From assembly GCA_965223115.1 (NCBI GenBank), contig OZ244982.1, positions 372,001 through 436,000 on the forward strand: 64,000 bases of DNA, read 5' to 3'. Shown here in pieces: positions 1-9,348 of this stretch. The notes under the pieces were generated by a model that saw only the letters and a program-made list of their open reading frames with translations, was not told where the DNA came from and did no database searches. The translations under genes were made by a program, and so were the position numbers. This stretch comes from CBDCUI01 sp965223115. Its GTDB lineage: Bacteria; Pseudomonadota; Gammaproteobacteria; UBA4575. Within the stretch, counting starts at the first letter, position 1; every line of letters begins with the position of its first letter.

Positions 1-770
1 AAATCTAAGGGGTGATGTTTAGAGAAATAAGGTATGCCAAAACCGCCTCCTACATTAATAGTATTAATAGGATTTTTACATGTTTTAGCTAAATCATGAA
101 TTAGTTTAAAAGTATTGTTTTGAGCATCATTGATCGCATTTGAATCTAATATTTGTGAACCTGTATATATGTGGAAGCCTTCAAGATGCACAGTGGTAGA
201 ATTGATCCAATCAATAATTTCAGGTAACTGTTCTTCATCAATACCGAAAGGGCTAGAGCCACTTGCCATTTTCATGCCTGCACGACGCTGAGTGAAATCC
301 GGATTAACACGAATAAGCAATCTAGGAGTTAAGCTTGATGATGTTTCGAGTTGTATAATTCTTTCTATTTCTAGTTTGGATTCAACACTGATTAATACGT
401 TTGACTGAATGGCTCTCTCTAATTCACCAATACTTTTTCCTGGCCCTGTGAAACATATTTTTTCACTTGAAATTCCTGTTTCTAAGGCAATGTCCAGTTC
501 ATATATAGATGATACATCGAAGCCATCTGCAAATTGAGCAATGTAAGAGATTAACTCTTTATTTGGGTTTGCTTTGATTGAGTAATAAATACTATATTCA
601 GGTGCTAACAAGCTACGTAAAAGACTAAATTTACTTTTAATTACTGCCTTGGAGTAAATGTATATAGGGGTTGAATACCCACGTACGTTAATATCGGTGA
701 TCTTAAAATTACCAATCAATAAAGAATTATCACTCTGGCCAAAGTGGTCTAATGGGTTGAAATTGTCCAA
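1..770 (-). CDS. Type III PLP-dependent decarboxylase (ODC/DapDC fold), partial
   Basis: Only the N-terminal ~256 residues lie in the window; the C-terminal part is beyond base 1. Translation of the minus strand shows the alanine-racemase-like barrel of fold-type III decarboxylases: YYSIKANPN holds the PLP lysine, followed by GFDVSSIYEL, CFTGPGKS, RVNPDF, GFHIYTGSQ and the glycine-rich phosphate loop NVGGGFGIPYF. The GMKMASGSSPFGID stretch resembles the decarboxylases linked to exosortase/exopolysaccharide loci more than LysA, but the substrate cannot be told from half a protein. The start is taken as TTG at 770-768, just after a 29-codon ORF; no ATG lies near it in frame. It is divergent from pheA, and no exosortase genes are visible here. 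Confidence 0.8.
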   Translation of the reverse strand, partial: MDNFNPLDHFGQSDNSLLIGNFKITDINVRGYSTPIYIYSKAVIKSKFSLLRSLLAPEYSIYYSIKANPNKELISYIAQFADGFDVSSIYELDIALETGISSEKICFTGPGKSIGELERAIQSNVLISVESKLEIERIIQLETSSSLTPRLLIRVNPDFTQRRAGMKMASGSSPFGIDEEQLPEIIDWINSTTVHLEGFHIYTGSQILDSNAINDAQNNTFKLIHDLAKTCKNPINTINVGGGFGIPYFSKHHPLD

Positions 771-771
771 T

Positions 772-861
772 TTATAGCTCTTGGTGTATAGGTTGGTTAG
801 CCGTTGCTATTTTAAGTAAGTAAGGATTATCTACAAAATTATGTGAAATAGCAGTATTCAT
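772..861 (-). CDS. Possible 29-residue upstream ORF ahead of the decarboxylase
   Basis: An ATG-initiated ORF of 29 codons (begins MNTAISHNF, ends QPIHQEL) stops one base before the TTG start of the decarboxylase. I do not recognise the peptide. The tight junction would suit translational coupling, with the TTG read by ribosomes terminating at the TAA. It could equally be chance or the remnant of an older N-terminus. Confidence 0.25.
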   Translation of the reverse strand: MNTAISHNFVDNPYLLKIATANQPIHQEL

Positions 862-989
862 TGCGTGACAAAGCCAATATTATGCGTTAAATATGCTGCG
901 AAATTAGCCGGGTAAATATTTTTAATGAATGTAAACCATAGTTATGCCTTAGTACTATTCTACATTTGAAATAAGATTGAATTGTAAAA

Positions 990-2072
990 GTGGATAAAAA
1001 ATTACTTGAAACCCTGCGTAATGAAATCGATTCTATCGATCGTCAGTTAATGGGTCTTATCAGCAAACGTGCTGAAATTGCGAAACAAGTTGCTGCAGTG
1101 AAGGCCAATGAACAGGAAAAGACAAAGTATTACCGTCCTGATCGTGAGGCAAGTATTATCAAGCGTGTTATTGAGCACAATAATGGGCCATTATCCAATC
1201 AAGAGATGGCTCGTCTGATAAGGGAAATTATGTCAGCGTGCCTAGCTTTAGAGCAGCGTTTACAGGTTGCTTTTTTAGGTCCTGCGGGCACTTTTACAGA
1301 GGAGGCTGCCTATAAACACTTTGGGCATTCTATTCACACTCTTTCTGCCAATTCTATTGACGATGTATTTCGTGAAGTGGAATCCGATAATGCAGATTAT
1401 GGAGTTGTGCCTATAGAAAACTCTACGCAAGGAATCGTAAACAGTACTCTTGATATGTTTCTTGAGTCAACTTTGAAAATTGTTGGTGAAGTAGAGCTAC
1501 GTGTACATCAGCATTTGCTGAGTAATGTAAAAGAGCTAAACGAGATTCAAGTATTGTATTCACATCAACAGTCATTAGCACAATGTAAAAAGTGGCTGGA
1601 AACCAACCTGCCTGGTGTTAAAAGAGTACCTGTAAGCAGTAATGCCGATGCTGCGCAACGGGCTAGTAATGAAAGTAATAGTGCCGCAATAGCAAGTGAA
1701 ACCGCAGCACAAGAATATAATCTTGTAATACGTAAAAAAAATATTGAAGACTCTCCAGACAATACCACTCGTTTTCTTATTATTGGCAAGCAAGATGTGG
1801 AGCAAACGGGAGATGATAAAACCACATTGCTAATTTCTGCACGTAATAAACCTGGTACGCTTTATAATTTATTACAGCCGCTGGCTAAGAATAATGTAAG
1901 TATGACACGTATTGAATCTAGACCATCGCATTGTGTGAATTGGGAATATGTCTTTTTTCTAGATTTAGAAGGGCATGCGAAAAGCGATGTGATGATGAAA
2001 TCGTTGCAAGATTTAAAAGCTGAGGCCGATCTTTTCAAAGTACTTGGATCTTATCCAAGAGCAGCACTTTAA
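990..2072 (+). CDS. pheA: Bifunctional chorismate mutase / prephenate dehydratase (P-protein)
   Basis: Converts chorismate to prephenate and then to phenylpyruvate in cytosolic phenylalanine synthesis. Residues 1-90 are an AroQ chorismate mutase with R10, R27 and K38 at the expected catalytic places. Residues ~93-270 are prephenate dehydratase, opening with VAFLGPAGTFTEEAA and containing the NTTRF catalytic motif. Residues ~277-355 are the ACT regulatory domain with the ESRPS motif that binds phenylalanine, so feedback inhibition is expected from the family. The length, 360 residues, is normal. The start is GTG at 990. It is followed 8 bp later by tyrA, giving an aromatic operon; serC and hisC, often neighbours in Pseudomonas-type gammaproteobacteria, are absent here. 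Confidence 0.97.
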   Translation: MDKKLLETLRNEIDSIDRQLMGLISKRAEIAKQVAAVKANEQEKTKYYRPDREASIIKRVIEHNNGPLSNQEMARLIREIMSACLALEQRLQVAFLGPAGTFTEEAAYKHFGHSIHTLSANSIDDVFREVESDNADYGVVPIENSTQGIVNSTLDMFLESTLKIVGEVELRVHQHLLSNVKELNEIQVLYSHQQSLAQCKKWLETNLPGVKRVPVSSNADAAQRASNESNSAAIASETAAQEYNLVIRKKNIEDSPDNTTRFLIIGKQDVEQTGDDKTTLLISARNKPGTLYNLLQPLAKNNVSMTRIESRPSHCVNWEYVFFLDLEGHAKSDVMMKSLQDLKAEADLFKVLGSYPRAAL

Positions 2073-2080
2073 TTAGTTAT

Positions 2081-2944
2081 ATGTTTAATAAAGTTTATCT
2101 AGTCGGTGTGGGCTTGATTAATGCTTCGTTGGCAAAGGATTTAAAACGCAATCATTTAGCCAAGACTATTGTAGGTATAGGAAGAGATGAGCAACGTTTA
2201 CAAGCAGCACAATCTTTAAGTGTAATCGATGAATATCAATTGCAGCAGGAGTGTGATGTTGCTGATGCCGACATGATTGTTTTGGGTGTGCCAGTGCGAA
2301 AAATAGATGAAGTGTTGACACTGCTTAAACCAACTTTAAATTCTAATACTTTGCTAACTGATGTTGGCAGCACTAAAGTTAGTGTAATTAAAAGTGCCGC
2401 AAAGGTGTTTGGGGAACTGCCCACTAAATTTGTTCCTGCACACCCTATAGCAGGTAGCGAGCAAAGTGGCTTTGAGCATGCATTAGAAAAACTATTTGAA
2501 AATAGAAAAGTTATTTTGACTCCTAATGATAAAATTGATTCTGATGCAATCGATACAGTTAAAAAAATGTGGCAATGCATTGGAGCTGAAGTAGATATTA
2601 TGTCTGCAGAACAACACGATGCGGTGTTATCTGCAACCAGTCACTTGCCTCATATTGTTGCTTATACTTTAGTGAACTATTTGGGTAAAAGACCAGATGC
2701 AGCTAGTATTTTTAATTATGCTGCTGGAGGGTTTAAAGATTTTACTCGAATTGCATCCAGTGACCCTGTAATGTGGACTGATATCTGTATAGAAAATAAA
2801 GAAAAACTATTGGATTCTATTGAAGGGTTTAGAGATTGTTTAATGGAGTTGTATTCTGCAATTGAACAATTAGATGAAAAAACCATAACTCAATCGTTTG
2901 CGCAAGCAAAAAACTTGCGTGACGAAAAACTTTTAAAGAAATAA
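2081..2944 (+). CDS. tyrA: Prephenate dehydrogenase
   Basis: Oxidatively decarboxylates prephenate to 4-hydroxyphenylpyruvate for tyrosine. At 287 residues it is a monofunctional TyrA without chorismate mutase or ACT domain. The N-terminal Rossmann domain begins VYLVGVGLINASLA; the usual GxGxxG is GVGLIN, with Asn14 replacing the third glycine. The second strand ends GIGRDEQRL, where an Arg follows the Gly; this could favour NADP but is only inference. The conserved catalytic block AHPIAGSEQSGFEHA is intact, as is the helical C-terminal half with SHLPH. It lies between pheA and aroA with small gaps, consistent with co-transcription. Confidence 0.94.
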   Translation: MFNKVYLVGVGLINASLAKDLKRNHLAKTIVGIGRDEQRLQAAQSLSVIDEYQLQQECDVADADMIVLGVPVRKIDEVLTLLKPTLNSNTLLTDVGSTKVSVIKSAAKVFGELPTKFVPAHPIAGSEQSGFEHALEKLFENRKVILTPNDKIDSDAIDTVKKMWQCIGAEVDIMSAEQHDAVLSATSHLPHIVAYTLVNYLGKRPDAASIFNYAAGGFKDFTRIASSDPVMWTDICIENKEKLLDSIEGFRDCLMELYSAIEQLDEKTITQSFAQAKNLRDEKLLKK

Positions 2945-2960
2945 TTTCTTTGTTTGCCTT

Positions 2961-4262
2961 ATGAGTATCTCTGAGTATCAATTAGAGCCTCAAGGCCAAT
3001 GTTCGGGTTCGTTGCGAGTTCCTGGTGACAAATCGATTTCACATCGTGCCATTATGTTGGCTGCTATTGCAGAAGGTATTAGTGAGATTAGTGGGTTTCT
3101 TTCTTCGGCTGATTGTTTAGCAACACTCAACGCATTCCAGGCTATGGGTGTAAAAATAGCGGAACATGATGCGACTAGATTATGCATTTATGGAATGGGC
3201 CTTAATGGGTTACAAGCACCAGGATCTGAACTCAATATGGGTAATTCTGGTACTGCTATGCGGCTGATGGCTGGTATATTGTCAGGACAAAGTTTTGCCT
3301 CAACACTGACTGGAGACGAATCGCTTTCTACAAGGCCTATGTTGAGAATTCAGCAGCCCTTGCAACAAATGGGTGCAAAGGTTTTGTTGAGCGATCAAAA
3401 CACAGCGCCTATCAAGATCTTGCCAACAAGCAAATTAAACGGGATTTATTACCGATCTCCAATTGCTAGTGCGCAAGTAAAATCTTGTGTATTGCTGGCA
3501 GGGTTATATGCACAAGGTGAGACTTGTGTAGAAGAAGATACTTGTTCACGTGATCATACTGAAAGGATGTTGCAATCATTTTCTTATCCCGTGACAGTAA
3601 AAAATAATTCAGTTTGTTTAACTGGGAGAAACAAGCTCATAGCAACAGACTTGAATATTCCAGGTGACATCTCATCTGCAGCATTTTTTATAGTGGGCAC
3701 TTTGATCTCAAAATCAGCAGAGCTGGAAATTAAAGGAGTTGGTATTAATTCCACACGTGATGGCGTGATAGAAATTCTGCAACTTATGGGTGCGGGAATA
3801 GAGATCAGAAATAAAAGAAATTATGGCGCAGAGCCGGTTGCGGATTTATTTATTCATACTAGTGATTTACATGGTGTAGAAATTCCAAGAGCCTTAATTG
3901 CAAAAACTATTGATGAATTTCCAATTCTATTTGTTGCTGCAGCATGTGCAAAAGGCACCACGACACTGCGTGGTGCTGCTGAATTACGTGTTAAAGAATC
4001 TGACCGTATTCACAGCATGGCAGTAGGCTTACAAACCTTGGGCATAGTCGTGGAAGAAAAACCAGATGGCTTGATTATTACAGGTGGGCAGATCACAGGT
4101 GGTAAGATCGATAGTGATAGCGATCACCGTGTAGCAATGTCATTTGCTATAGCGTCATTAGCGGCTAATGAACCAATTACGATTAGAAATACCGAAAACG
4201 TGAATACCTCGTTTCCAAATTTTGTTGACTGTGCTTCGCAGTTAGGCCTAAGGTTCAAATAA
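2961..4262 (+). CDS. aroA: 3-phosphoshikimate 1-carboxyvinyltransferase (EPSP synthase)
   Basis: Joins shikimate-3-phosphate and PEP to form EPSP, the penultimate step to chorismate. The 433-residue protein has the family marks in order: VPGDKSISHRAIMLAA near residue 20, the GNSGTAMRLMAG loop near residue 95, the DEFPILFVAAACA block near residue 320 and RVKESDRI near residue 345. Nothing is missing. It starts at ATG 2961, 16 bp after tyrA, and is followed 14 bp later by cmk, the usual gammaproteobacterial order. Confidence 0.97.
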   Translation: MSISEYQLEPQGQCSGSLRVPGDKSISHRAIMLAAIAEGISEISGFLSSADCLATLNAFQAMGVKIAEHDATRLCIYGMGLNGLQAPGSELNMGNSGTAMRLMAGILSGQSFASTLTGDESLSTRPMLRIQQPLQQMGAKVLLSDQNTAPIKILPTSKLNGIYYRSPIASAQVKSCVLLAGLYAQGETCVEEDTCSRDHTERMLQSFSYPVTVKNNSVCLTGRNKLIATDLNIPGDISSAAFFIVGTLISKSAELEIKGVGINSTRDGVIEILQLMGAGIEIRNKRNYGAEPVADLFIHTSDLHGVEIPRALIAKTIDEFPILFVAAACAKGTTTLRGAAELRVKESDRIHSMAVGLQTLGIVVEEKPDGLIITGGQITGGKIDSDSDHRVAMSFAIASLAANEPITIRNTENVNTSFPNFVDCASQLGLRFK

Positions 4263-4276
4263 AATCAGTTGGATTT

Positions 4277-4966
4277 ATGTGCGCTAAAGGTATTCCTGTA
4301 ATAGCGATTGATGGACCTGCTGGTACAGGCAAAGGCACGATAGCGAGGTATCTTGCAGATACCTTGGGATATCACTATTTAGATAGTGGTGCACTGTACC
4401 GAATTCTCGCTTATTCAAGTCAGCAAGCAAATGTAGCTTTGCATGATATCGATGCATTAGTTGAGCTATGTGTAGGGATGCTGATTCGCTTTGAAGTGAC
4501 CTCAGTAGATGAGAATGTGCGTGTTTTTTTGAATAACTTAGATATCTCAGATCGTTTACGCACGGAAGAATGTGCAGCACATGCCTCTAAATTGGCAGCA
4601 ATTCCGCAGATTCGCAATGCCCTGTTAGAAAAACAACATGCATTTCGGCTTGCGCCCGGATTAGTGGCTGAAGGCAGGGATATGGGTACTGTAGTTTTTC
4701 CTGATGCGCATATAAAAATCTATCTTACGGCCAGCGCGCAAGAAAGGGCTTTAAGGAGGCAGAAACAGTTGAAGAAACAAGGCATTAGTGCTAGCCTTGA
4801 TAGCCTTTTGAAAGAGATCGAGGCGCGAGATTCTCGTGATGAGAATCGTGCTATCTCTCCTCTACGTCCTGCCGAAGACGCTGTACTTGTAGATTCGACC
4901 GATTTATCGATAGATGAAGTAGTGCATCAAATTGTCTCGCTTATCAACGTTGAGGAATTAAAATAA
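4277..4966 (+). CDS. cmk: Cytidylate kinase
   Basis: Phosphorylates CMP and dCMP with ATP. The 229-residue protein opens with the P-loop GPAGTGKGTIAR, followed by the CMP-binding DSGALYR motif and AEGRDMGTVVFPDA. The lid carries RRQKQLKKQG. Full length for the family. It is immediately upstream of rpsA, a pairing conserved across gammaproteobacteria, with a 22-bp gap. Confidence 0.96.
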   Translation: MCAKGIPVIAIDGPAGTGKGTIARYLADTLGYHYLDSGALYRILAYSSQQANVALHDIDALVELCVGMLIRFEVTSVDENVRVFLNNLDISDRLRTEECAAHASKLAAIPQIRNALLEKQHAFRLAPGLVAEGRDMGTVVFPDAHIKIYLTASAQERALRRQKQLKKQGISASLDSLLKEIEARDSRDENRAISPLRPAEDAVLVDSTDLSIDEVVHQIVSLINVEELK

Positions 4967-4988
4967 CAGGAAATAAATACAAATAAAT

Positions 4989-6674
4989 ATGGGTGAAAGT
5001 TTTGCCGAGCTCTTTGAAGAGAGCGTAAATAATATCAATACTCAACCAGGTAGTATAATTAATGGCACCGTGGTTGATATCAGTAAAGATGCAGTCATTG
5101 TCAATGCCGGACTAAAGTCCGAAGGCATCATTCCGATTGATCAATTCAAAACTGATAAAGGTCAGCTAGAAGTAGAAGTTGGTGATACGGTAGAAGTGGC
5201 ATTAGATGCACTTGAAGACGGTTATGGCGAAACAGTTTTATCACGCGAAAAAGCTCGTCGTGCACGTGCGTGGACAGAATTAGAACGTATCCATGAAGCA
5301 AATGAAACGATTAGCGGTGTGATCACGGGTAGAGTGAAAGGTGGTTTTACAGTTGAACTCGGTGACTTGCGTGCTTTCTTGCCAGGCTCTTTGGTGGATG
5401 TACGCCCAGTTCGTGATACAGCCTATTTAGAAGGCAAAGAACTTGAATTCAAAGTTATCAAAATTGACCTGAAACGAAATAATGTAGTGGTATCGCGTCG
5501 TGCTGTCGTTGAGTCTGAATACAGCGCAGAGCGCGAAGAGTTAATCAATACATTAAATGAAGGTGCAGTTGTTAAAGGCATTGTGAAAAACTTAACTGAC
5601 TACGGTGCGTTTTTAGATTTAGGTGGAGTAGATGGTTTGTTGCACATAACGGATATGGCTTGGAAGCGTGTTAAGCATCCATCTGAAATCGTTTCGATTG
5701 GTGATGAAATAAATGTTCGTGTGCTTAAGTTTGATAAAGAAAAAACACGTGTTTCACTTGGCTTGAAGCAGCTTGATGATGATCCATGGGGTGATATTAA
5801 TCGTCGTTATCCAGAAGGTGCGCGGATTTTTGGAAAAGTTACCAATATTGCGGATTATGGTTGTTTTGTTGAAATTGAAGAAGGCATCGAAGGCTTGGTA
5901 CATGTGTCTGAGATGGACTGGACAAATAAGAATGTGAGTCCGGCTAAAATCGTGTCATTAGGGGATGAAGTCGAGGTTATGATTCTCGATATCGATGAAG
6001 AGCGGCGTAGAATTTCATTAGGTATGAAGCAATGCCAGCCAAACCCATGGGATGACTTTGCAAGTAGCTATGATAAAGGTAGTGAAGTAACAGGTGTTAT
6101 TAAATCTATAACTGATTTTGGAATCTTTGTAGGTCTAGATGGTGGAATTGATGGTTTGGTGCATTTGTCTGATTTGGCCTGGAATGTAAGCGGAGAAGAA
6201 GCCGTACGTAGTTATAAAAAAGGAGATGAGCTACACGCAATGGTGCTATCTGTTGATGCTGAACGTGAACGCATTTCATTAGGCGTAAAACAGTTAGAAA
6301 AAGATCCATTTTCTGCTTATATCGCAGAGAATCCTAAAGGCAGTATTGTGACTGGAACAGTTAGTGAAATGGATGCAAAATCTGCAACTATCAGCCTTGA
6401 TGAAGGTGTTGAGGGTGTCTTAAAGGCTTCAGAAATAGCCCGTGATCGAGTCGAGGATATTCGCACTGTCTTGAAAGAAGGTGAGAAGGTTGAAGCAAAG
6501 TTTATCGGTGTAGATAAAAAGTCTAGAATGATTACCTTGTCTATCAAGGCCAAAGAATTTGCAGAAGAAGCTGCTGCAGTACAAGATTACAGTAGTAACG
6601 AATCTGCTTCGATGAGCTTAGGGGATATCTTAAAAGAGTCCATTGAAGAGAATAAAGAAAACTCTGCGGACTAA
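4989..6674 (+). CDS. rpsA: 30S ribosomal protein S1
   Basis: The RNA-binding protein of the 30S subunit that helps recruit and unfold mRNAs. At 561 residues it is essentially the size of the E. coli protein and contains six consecutive S1 (OB-fold) repeats. The last four are most regular, with repeated signatures such as GAFLDLGGVDGLLHI, GCFVEIEEGIEGLVHVSEM and GIFVGLDGGIDGLVHLSDL, each followed by ERxRISLGxKQ. The start is ATG 4989 (MGESFAELFEES). ihfB follows after 24 bp, as in E. coli. Confidence 0.98.
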   Translation: MGESFAELFEESVNNINTQPGSIINGTVVDISKDAVIVNAGLKSEGIIPIDQFKTDKGQLEVEVGDTVEVALDALEDGYGETVLSREKARRARAWTELERIHEANETISGVITGRVKGGFTVELGDLRAFLPGSLVDVRPVRDTAYLEGKELEFKVIKIDLKRNNVVVSRRAVVESEYSAEREELINTLNEGAVVKGIVKNLTDYGAFLDLGGVDGLLHITDMAWKRVKHPSEIVSIGDEINVRVLKFDKEKTRVSLGLKQLDDDPWGDINRRYPEGARIFGKVTNIADYGCFVEIEEGIEGLVHVSEMDWTNKNVSPAKIVSLGDEVEVMILDIDEERRRISLGMKQCQPNPWDDFASSYDKGSEVTGVIKSITDFGIFVGLDGGIDGLVHLSDLAWNVSGEEAVRSYKKGDELHAMVLSVDAERERISLGVKQLEKDPFSAYIAENPKGSIVTGTVSEMDAKSATISLDEGVEGVLKASEIARDRVEDIRTVLKEGEKVEAKFIGVDKKSRMITLSIKAKEFAEEAAAVQDYSSNESASMSLGDILKESIEENKENSAD

Positions 6675-6698
6675 AACAAATTCAATTAGGAGTATGTC

Positions 6699-7016
6699 AT
6701 GAGTATAGATTTGGATGGCGGCATGATTACAAAGTCAGAACTAATTGAAAAAATCTCACTTAAACAAAATCATCTTGCCCATAAAGATATAGAACTATCT
6801 ATAAAAAGTATCATTGAACAAATGAGCACTTCTCTTGCACAAGGTGATCGCATAGAAATTAGAGGGTTTGGGAGTTTTTCATTACATTTTCGTCCGCCTA
6901 GAATTGGCCGAAATCCTAAAACTGGAGATGCGGTTTCGTTGCCAGGCAAACATGTGCCTCATTTTAAACCAGGTAAGGAACTACGTGAGCGGGTTAACCG
7001 GACTTTAACCGGCTAA
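6699..7016 (+). CDS. ihfB: Integration host factor subunit beta
   Basis: Partner of IHF-alpha (encoded at 33798) in the DNA-bending nucleoid heterodimer. The HU/IHF fold is clear: MITKSELIEKISLKQ at the start of the helical part, the GDRIEIRGFGSFSLHFR strand and the DNA-inserting arm PPRIGRNPKTGDAV with the intercalating proline. The ATG at 6699 has a good AGGAG at 6687 and gives an eight-residue N-terminal extension (MSIDLDGG); the more standard start would be ATG 6723. I chose 6699 because of the ribosome binding site. Confidence 0.95.
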   Translation: MSIDLDGGMITKSELIEKISLKQNHLAHKDIELSIKSIIEQMSTSLAQGDRIEIRGFGSFSLHFRPPRIGRNPKTGDAVSLPGKHVPHFKPGKELRERVNRTLTG

Positions 7017-7068
7017 CTTTGTATTAAAAACACGAGTATTTATAGCGCTTAAATAGTATATATACTTG

Positions 7069-7362
7069 ATGTTAAGGTTCTTATTATTTCTTGCTTCACT
7101 TGCGTTCGTTTTTGTTATTTTTGTATTTTCTTTAGAAAATCTACAGCCAATCAGCATAAATTTTCTTACCAGTAATGTGCAAATGCCATTGAGTGTGGCG
7201 ATTATTATTTGTTTTATATTAGGTGCATTGATAGGGATTTTGTTTAGCCTAAGTTTGGTACTAAAAAATAAAAGTCGTGCGAAATCTTTAGCTAAAAAAG
7301 TTGCTGTGGCAGAACAAGAAGTTGCCAATTTGCGGCAATTGCCGATTAAGAGCTCTCACTAA
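7069..7362 (+). CDS. lapA: Lipopolysaccharide assembly protein A (DUF1049)
   Basis: Small inner-membrane protein of about 97 residues with two hydrophobic segments (residues ~3-20 and ~42-65) and a basic, coiled cytoplasmic tail, the LapA architecture. In E. coli LapA and LapB act together in LPS assembly and control of LpxC turnover. The ORF can be extended by one TTG codon to 7066; the ATG at 7069 is preferred, although no strong ribosome binding site is visible. Its stop overlaps the lapB start (TAATG). Confidence 0.85.
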   Translation: MLRFLLFLASLAFVFVIFVFSLENLQPISINFLTSNVQMPLSVAIIICFILGALIGILFSLSLVLKNKSRAKSLAKKVAVAEQEVANLRQLPIKSSH

Positions 7363-8519
7363 TGCCAGAAATTTATTGGTTGCTACTGCTGTTGGCAGGG
7401 GCTGCTGGCTGGTATCTCGCATATATTTTTTATAAAAATAAATCTCAGCCTAAAATTCCTGGTGAATATCTAAAAGGTTTAAATTATCTACTTAATGAAC
7501 AGCCTGACAAGGCATTAGAGGTATTCATTGAATTGGTGGATGTTGATTCCGAAACAGTTGAAACGCATCTAGTTTTAGGCAATATGTTTCGTCGTAGAGG
7601 TGAAGTGGATAGAGCAATACGCATTCATCAAAACTTAATAGCAAGACCTGCATTAAATGCAACTTATAAATCAACTGCGTTATTAGAACTTGCAAAGGAC
7701 TATCTTAAGGCTGGATTACTAGATCGTGCTGAATCTTTATTTAATGATGTAATTGATATCGGTTTGCAAACCGATGAGGCATATCCGTTATTGCTTGGTT
7801 TATATGAGCAAGAGAAAGAATGGCAAAAAGCAATTGAAACAACTAAAAAACTGGAAACAGTAAGTGATAAAAAAAAGAATGTCATTACAGCACATTATTA
7901 CTGTGAGTTGAGCGAGTTGGCGTATAAGAAATCTGAGTCTGAAATTGCATCAGCTACCAAGTTGGCAAAAAAAGCATTATCTCATGATAAAAGCTGTGCA
8001 CGTGCAAGTGTTTTGTTAGGTAATTATGCAATGCATGAAGATAATTATAAAACAGCAATTAAGTTTTATAGAGCTGTTACAAAACAAAATCCAGAGTATA
8101 TACCTGAAATATTCATGAAAATACGGGAAGCATTCATGCAACTTAATGACTATGAAGGCTTTAAGGAATTTTTATCTACAATAAAAAATACAGAGCTTAG
8201 TGGGATTTCACTTTCTATATTATTAACTAATCTTTCAGATAATGATGAAGAAAAAAAAATGATACTAGACTGGTTGTTGGAAAAGTCAGAGCTATCTTTG
8301 CTTGAAGTAAATGCATTTTTGAAAAATAAGCAAATGAAAAATGAATCGCTAAGTGATTTAGGTCTTGCTAAAGTGCAAAGTAGTGTTGAGAAGTTTATGC
8401 AAGGGCGTGCTTCGCACAAATGTAAACAATGTGGATTTCATGGTAAAGCATTGTACTGGCAGTGTCCAAGTTGTCATTATTGGGGCACGGTGGTTCCAAT
8501 TATGCCAAGTTTAAATTAA
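7362..8519 (+). CDS. lapB: Lipopolysaccharide assembly protein B, TPR/rubredoxin
   Basis: Membrane-anchored scaffold that works with FtsH to control LpxC and so LPS synthesis. The 385-residue protein has one N-terminal transmembrane helix (residues ~4-22), about eight or nine TPR-like helical repeats starting at YLKGLNYLLNEQPDKAL, and a C-terminal rubredoxin-type zinc knuckle with CKQCGF and CPSCHYWG. This domain order and the preceding lapA identify it. The length matches E. coli YciM/LapB. pyrF follows 19 bp downstream, as in E. coli. Confidence 0.93.
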   Translation: MPEIYWLLLLLAGAAGWYLAYIFYKNKSQPKIPGEYLKGLNYLLNEQPDKALEVFIELVDVDSETVETHLVLGNMFRRRGEVDRAIRIHQNLIARPALNATYKSTALLELAKDYLKAGLLDRAESLFNDVIDIGLQTDEAYPLLLGLYEQEKEWQKAIETTKKLETVSDKKKNVITAHYYCELSELAYKKSESEIASATKLAKKALSHDKSCARASVLLGNYAMHEDNYKTAIKFYRAVTKQNPEYIPEIFMKIREAFMQLNDYEGFKEFLSTIKNTELSGISLSILLTNLSDNDEEKKMILDWLLEKSELSLLEVNAFLKNKQMKNESLSDLGLAKVQSSVEKFMQGRASHKCKQCGFHGKALYWQCPSCHYWGTVVPIMPSLN

Positions 8520-8538
8520 TTTCTAATATAGAAAAAAG

Positions 8539-9246
8539 ATGACAGAAGATTCTCCAATAATAATCGCACTAGATTTTCCAAATGCAAAAGCTACCCATGC
8601 TTTTTTAGGCTCGATTAAAGGGCAAATGTGCAAGTTGAAAGTTGGGCTTGAATTATTTATCGCGGAAGGGCCGGCATTTGTTGAACAGCTCGTAAATGAT
8701 GGCCATCAGGTATTTTTGGACCTTAAGCTTCATGATATTCCCAACACTGTCGCATCGGCTTGCAAATCTGCATCGGGATTAGGTGTTTGGATGATGACAC
8801 TACATGCTTCGGGTGGTAATTATATGTTACAGGCTGCATATGATGCGATCTGTATGCAAGGGCATAAAACAAAGCTGGTGGCTGTGACAATGTTGACTTC
8901 GATGGACCAACAACAACTTGGTTTGATGGGGGTTCAATTGTCTTCACAAGAGTACGTGTTACAACTAGCTAATACAGCATTACAGTCAAAAATGGATGGA
9001 GTTGTATGTTCTGTGCATGAAGCCAGTGCAATACGCAATGAATGGGGACGGCAGCCAATCGTTGTAACGCCTGGAATTCGTTTATCTGATGACAGTAATA
9101 ATGATCAAAGTCGTATAGCGAATCCGCAACAAGCGCGACATTCTGGTGCAAATTATATCGTTGTGGGGCGTCCTATCACTCAGGCAAAAGATCCAATACT
9201 TGCTATTAATCAATATCGTACTAATTGGAACTCTAGTGCTACTTAA
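8539..9246 (+). CDS. pyrF: Orotidine 5'-phosphate decarboxylase
   Basis: Last step of UMP synthesis. The 235-residue barrel carries IIALDFPNA at strand 1, KVGLELF, the catalytic D-x-K-x-x-D tetrad region in FLDLKLHDIPNTV, and VVTPGIRL plus YIVVGRPIT phosphate-binding loops near the C-terminus. Complete and of normal length. The lapA-lapB-pyrF order is conserved. Confidence 0.97.
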   Translation: MTEDSPIIIALDFPNAKATHAFLGSIKGQMCKLKVGLELFIAEGPAFVEQLVNDGHQVFLDLKLHDIPNTVASACKSASGLGVWMMTLHASGGNYMLQAAYDAICMQGHKTKLVAVTMLTSMDQQQLGLMGVQLSSQEYVLQLANTALQSKMDGVVCSVHEASAIRNEWGRQPIVVTPGIRLSDDSNNDQSRIANPQQARHSGANYIVVGRPITQAKDPILAINQYRTNWNSSAT

Positions 9247-9348
9247 TACCTCATCGAAGGAAATTATTTCTGTTAACAGCTTTTAATTTGAGTTATTACT
9301 TATAAGATTTATAATTAACATTTAGTATCTGAATTGGTTGGGTGATTG

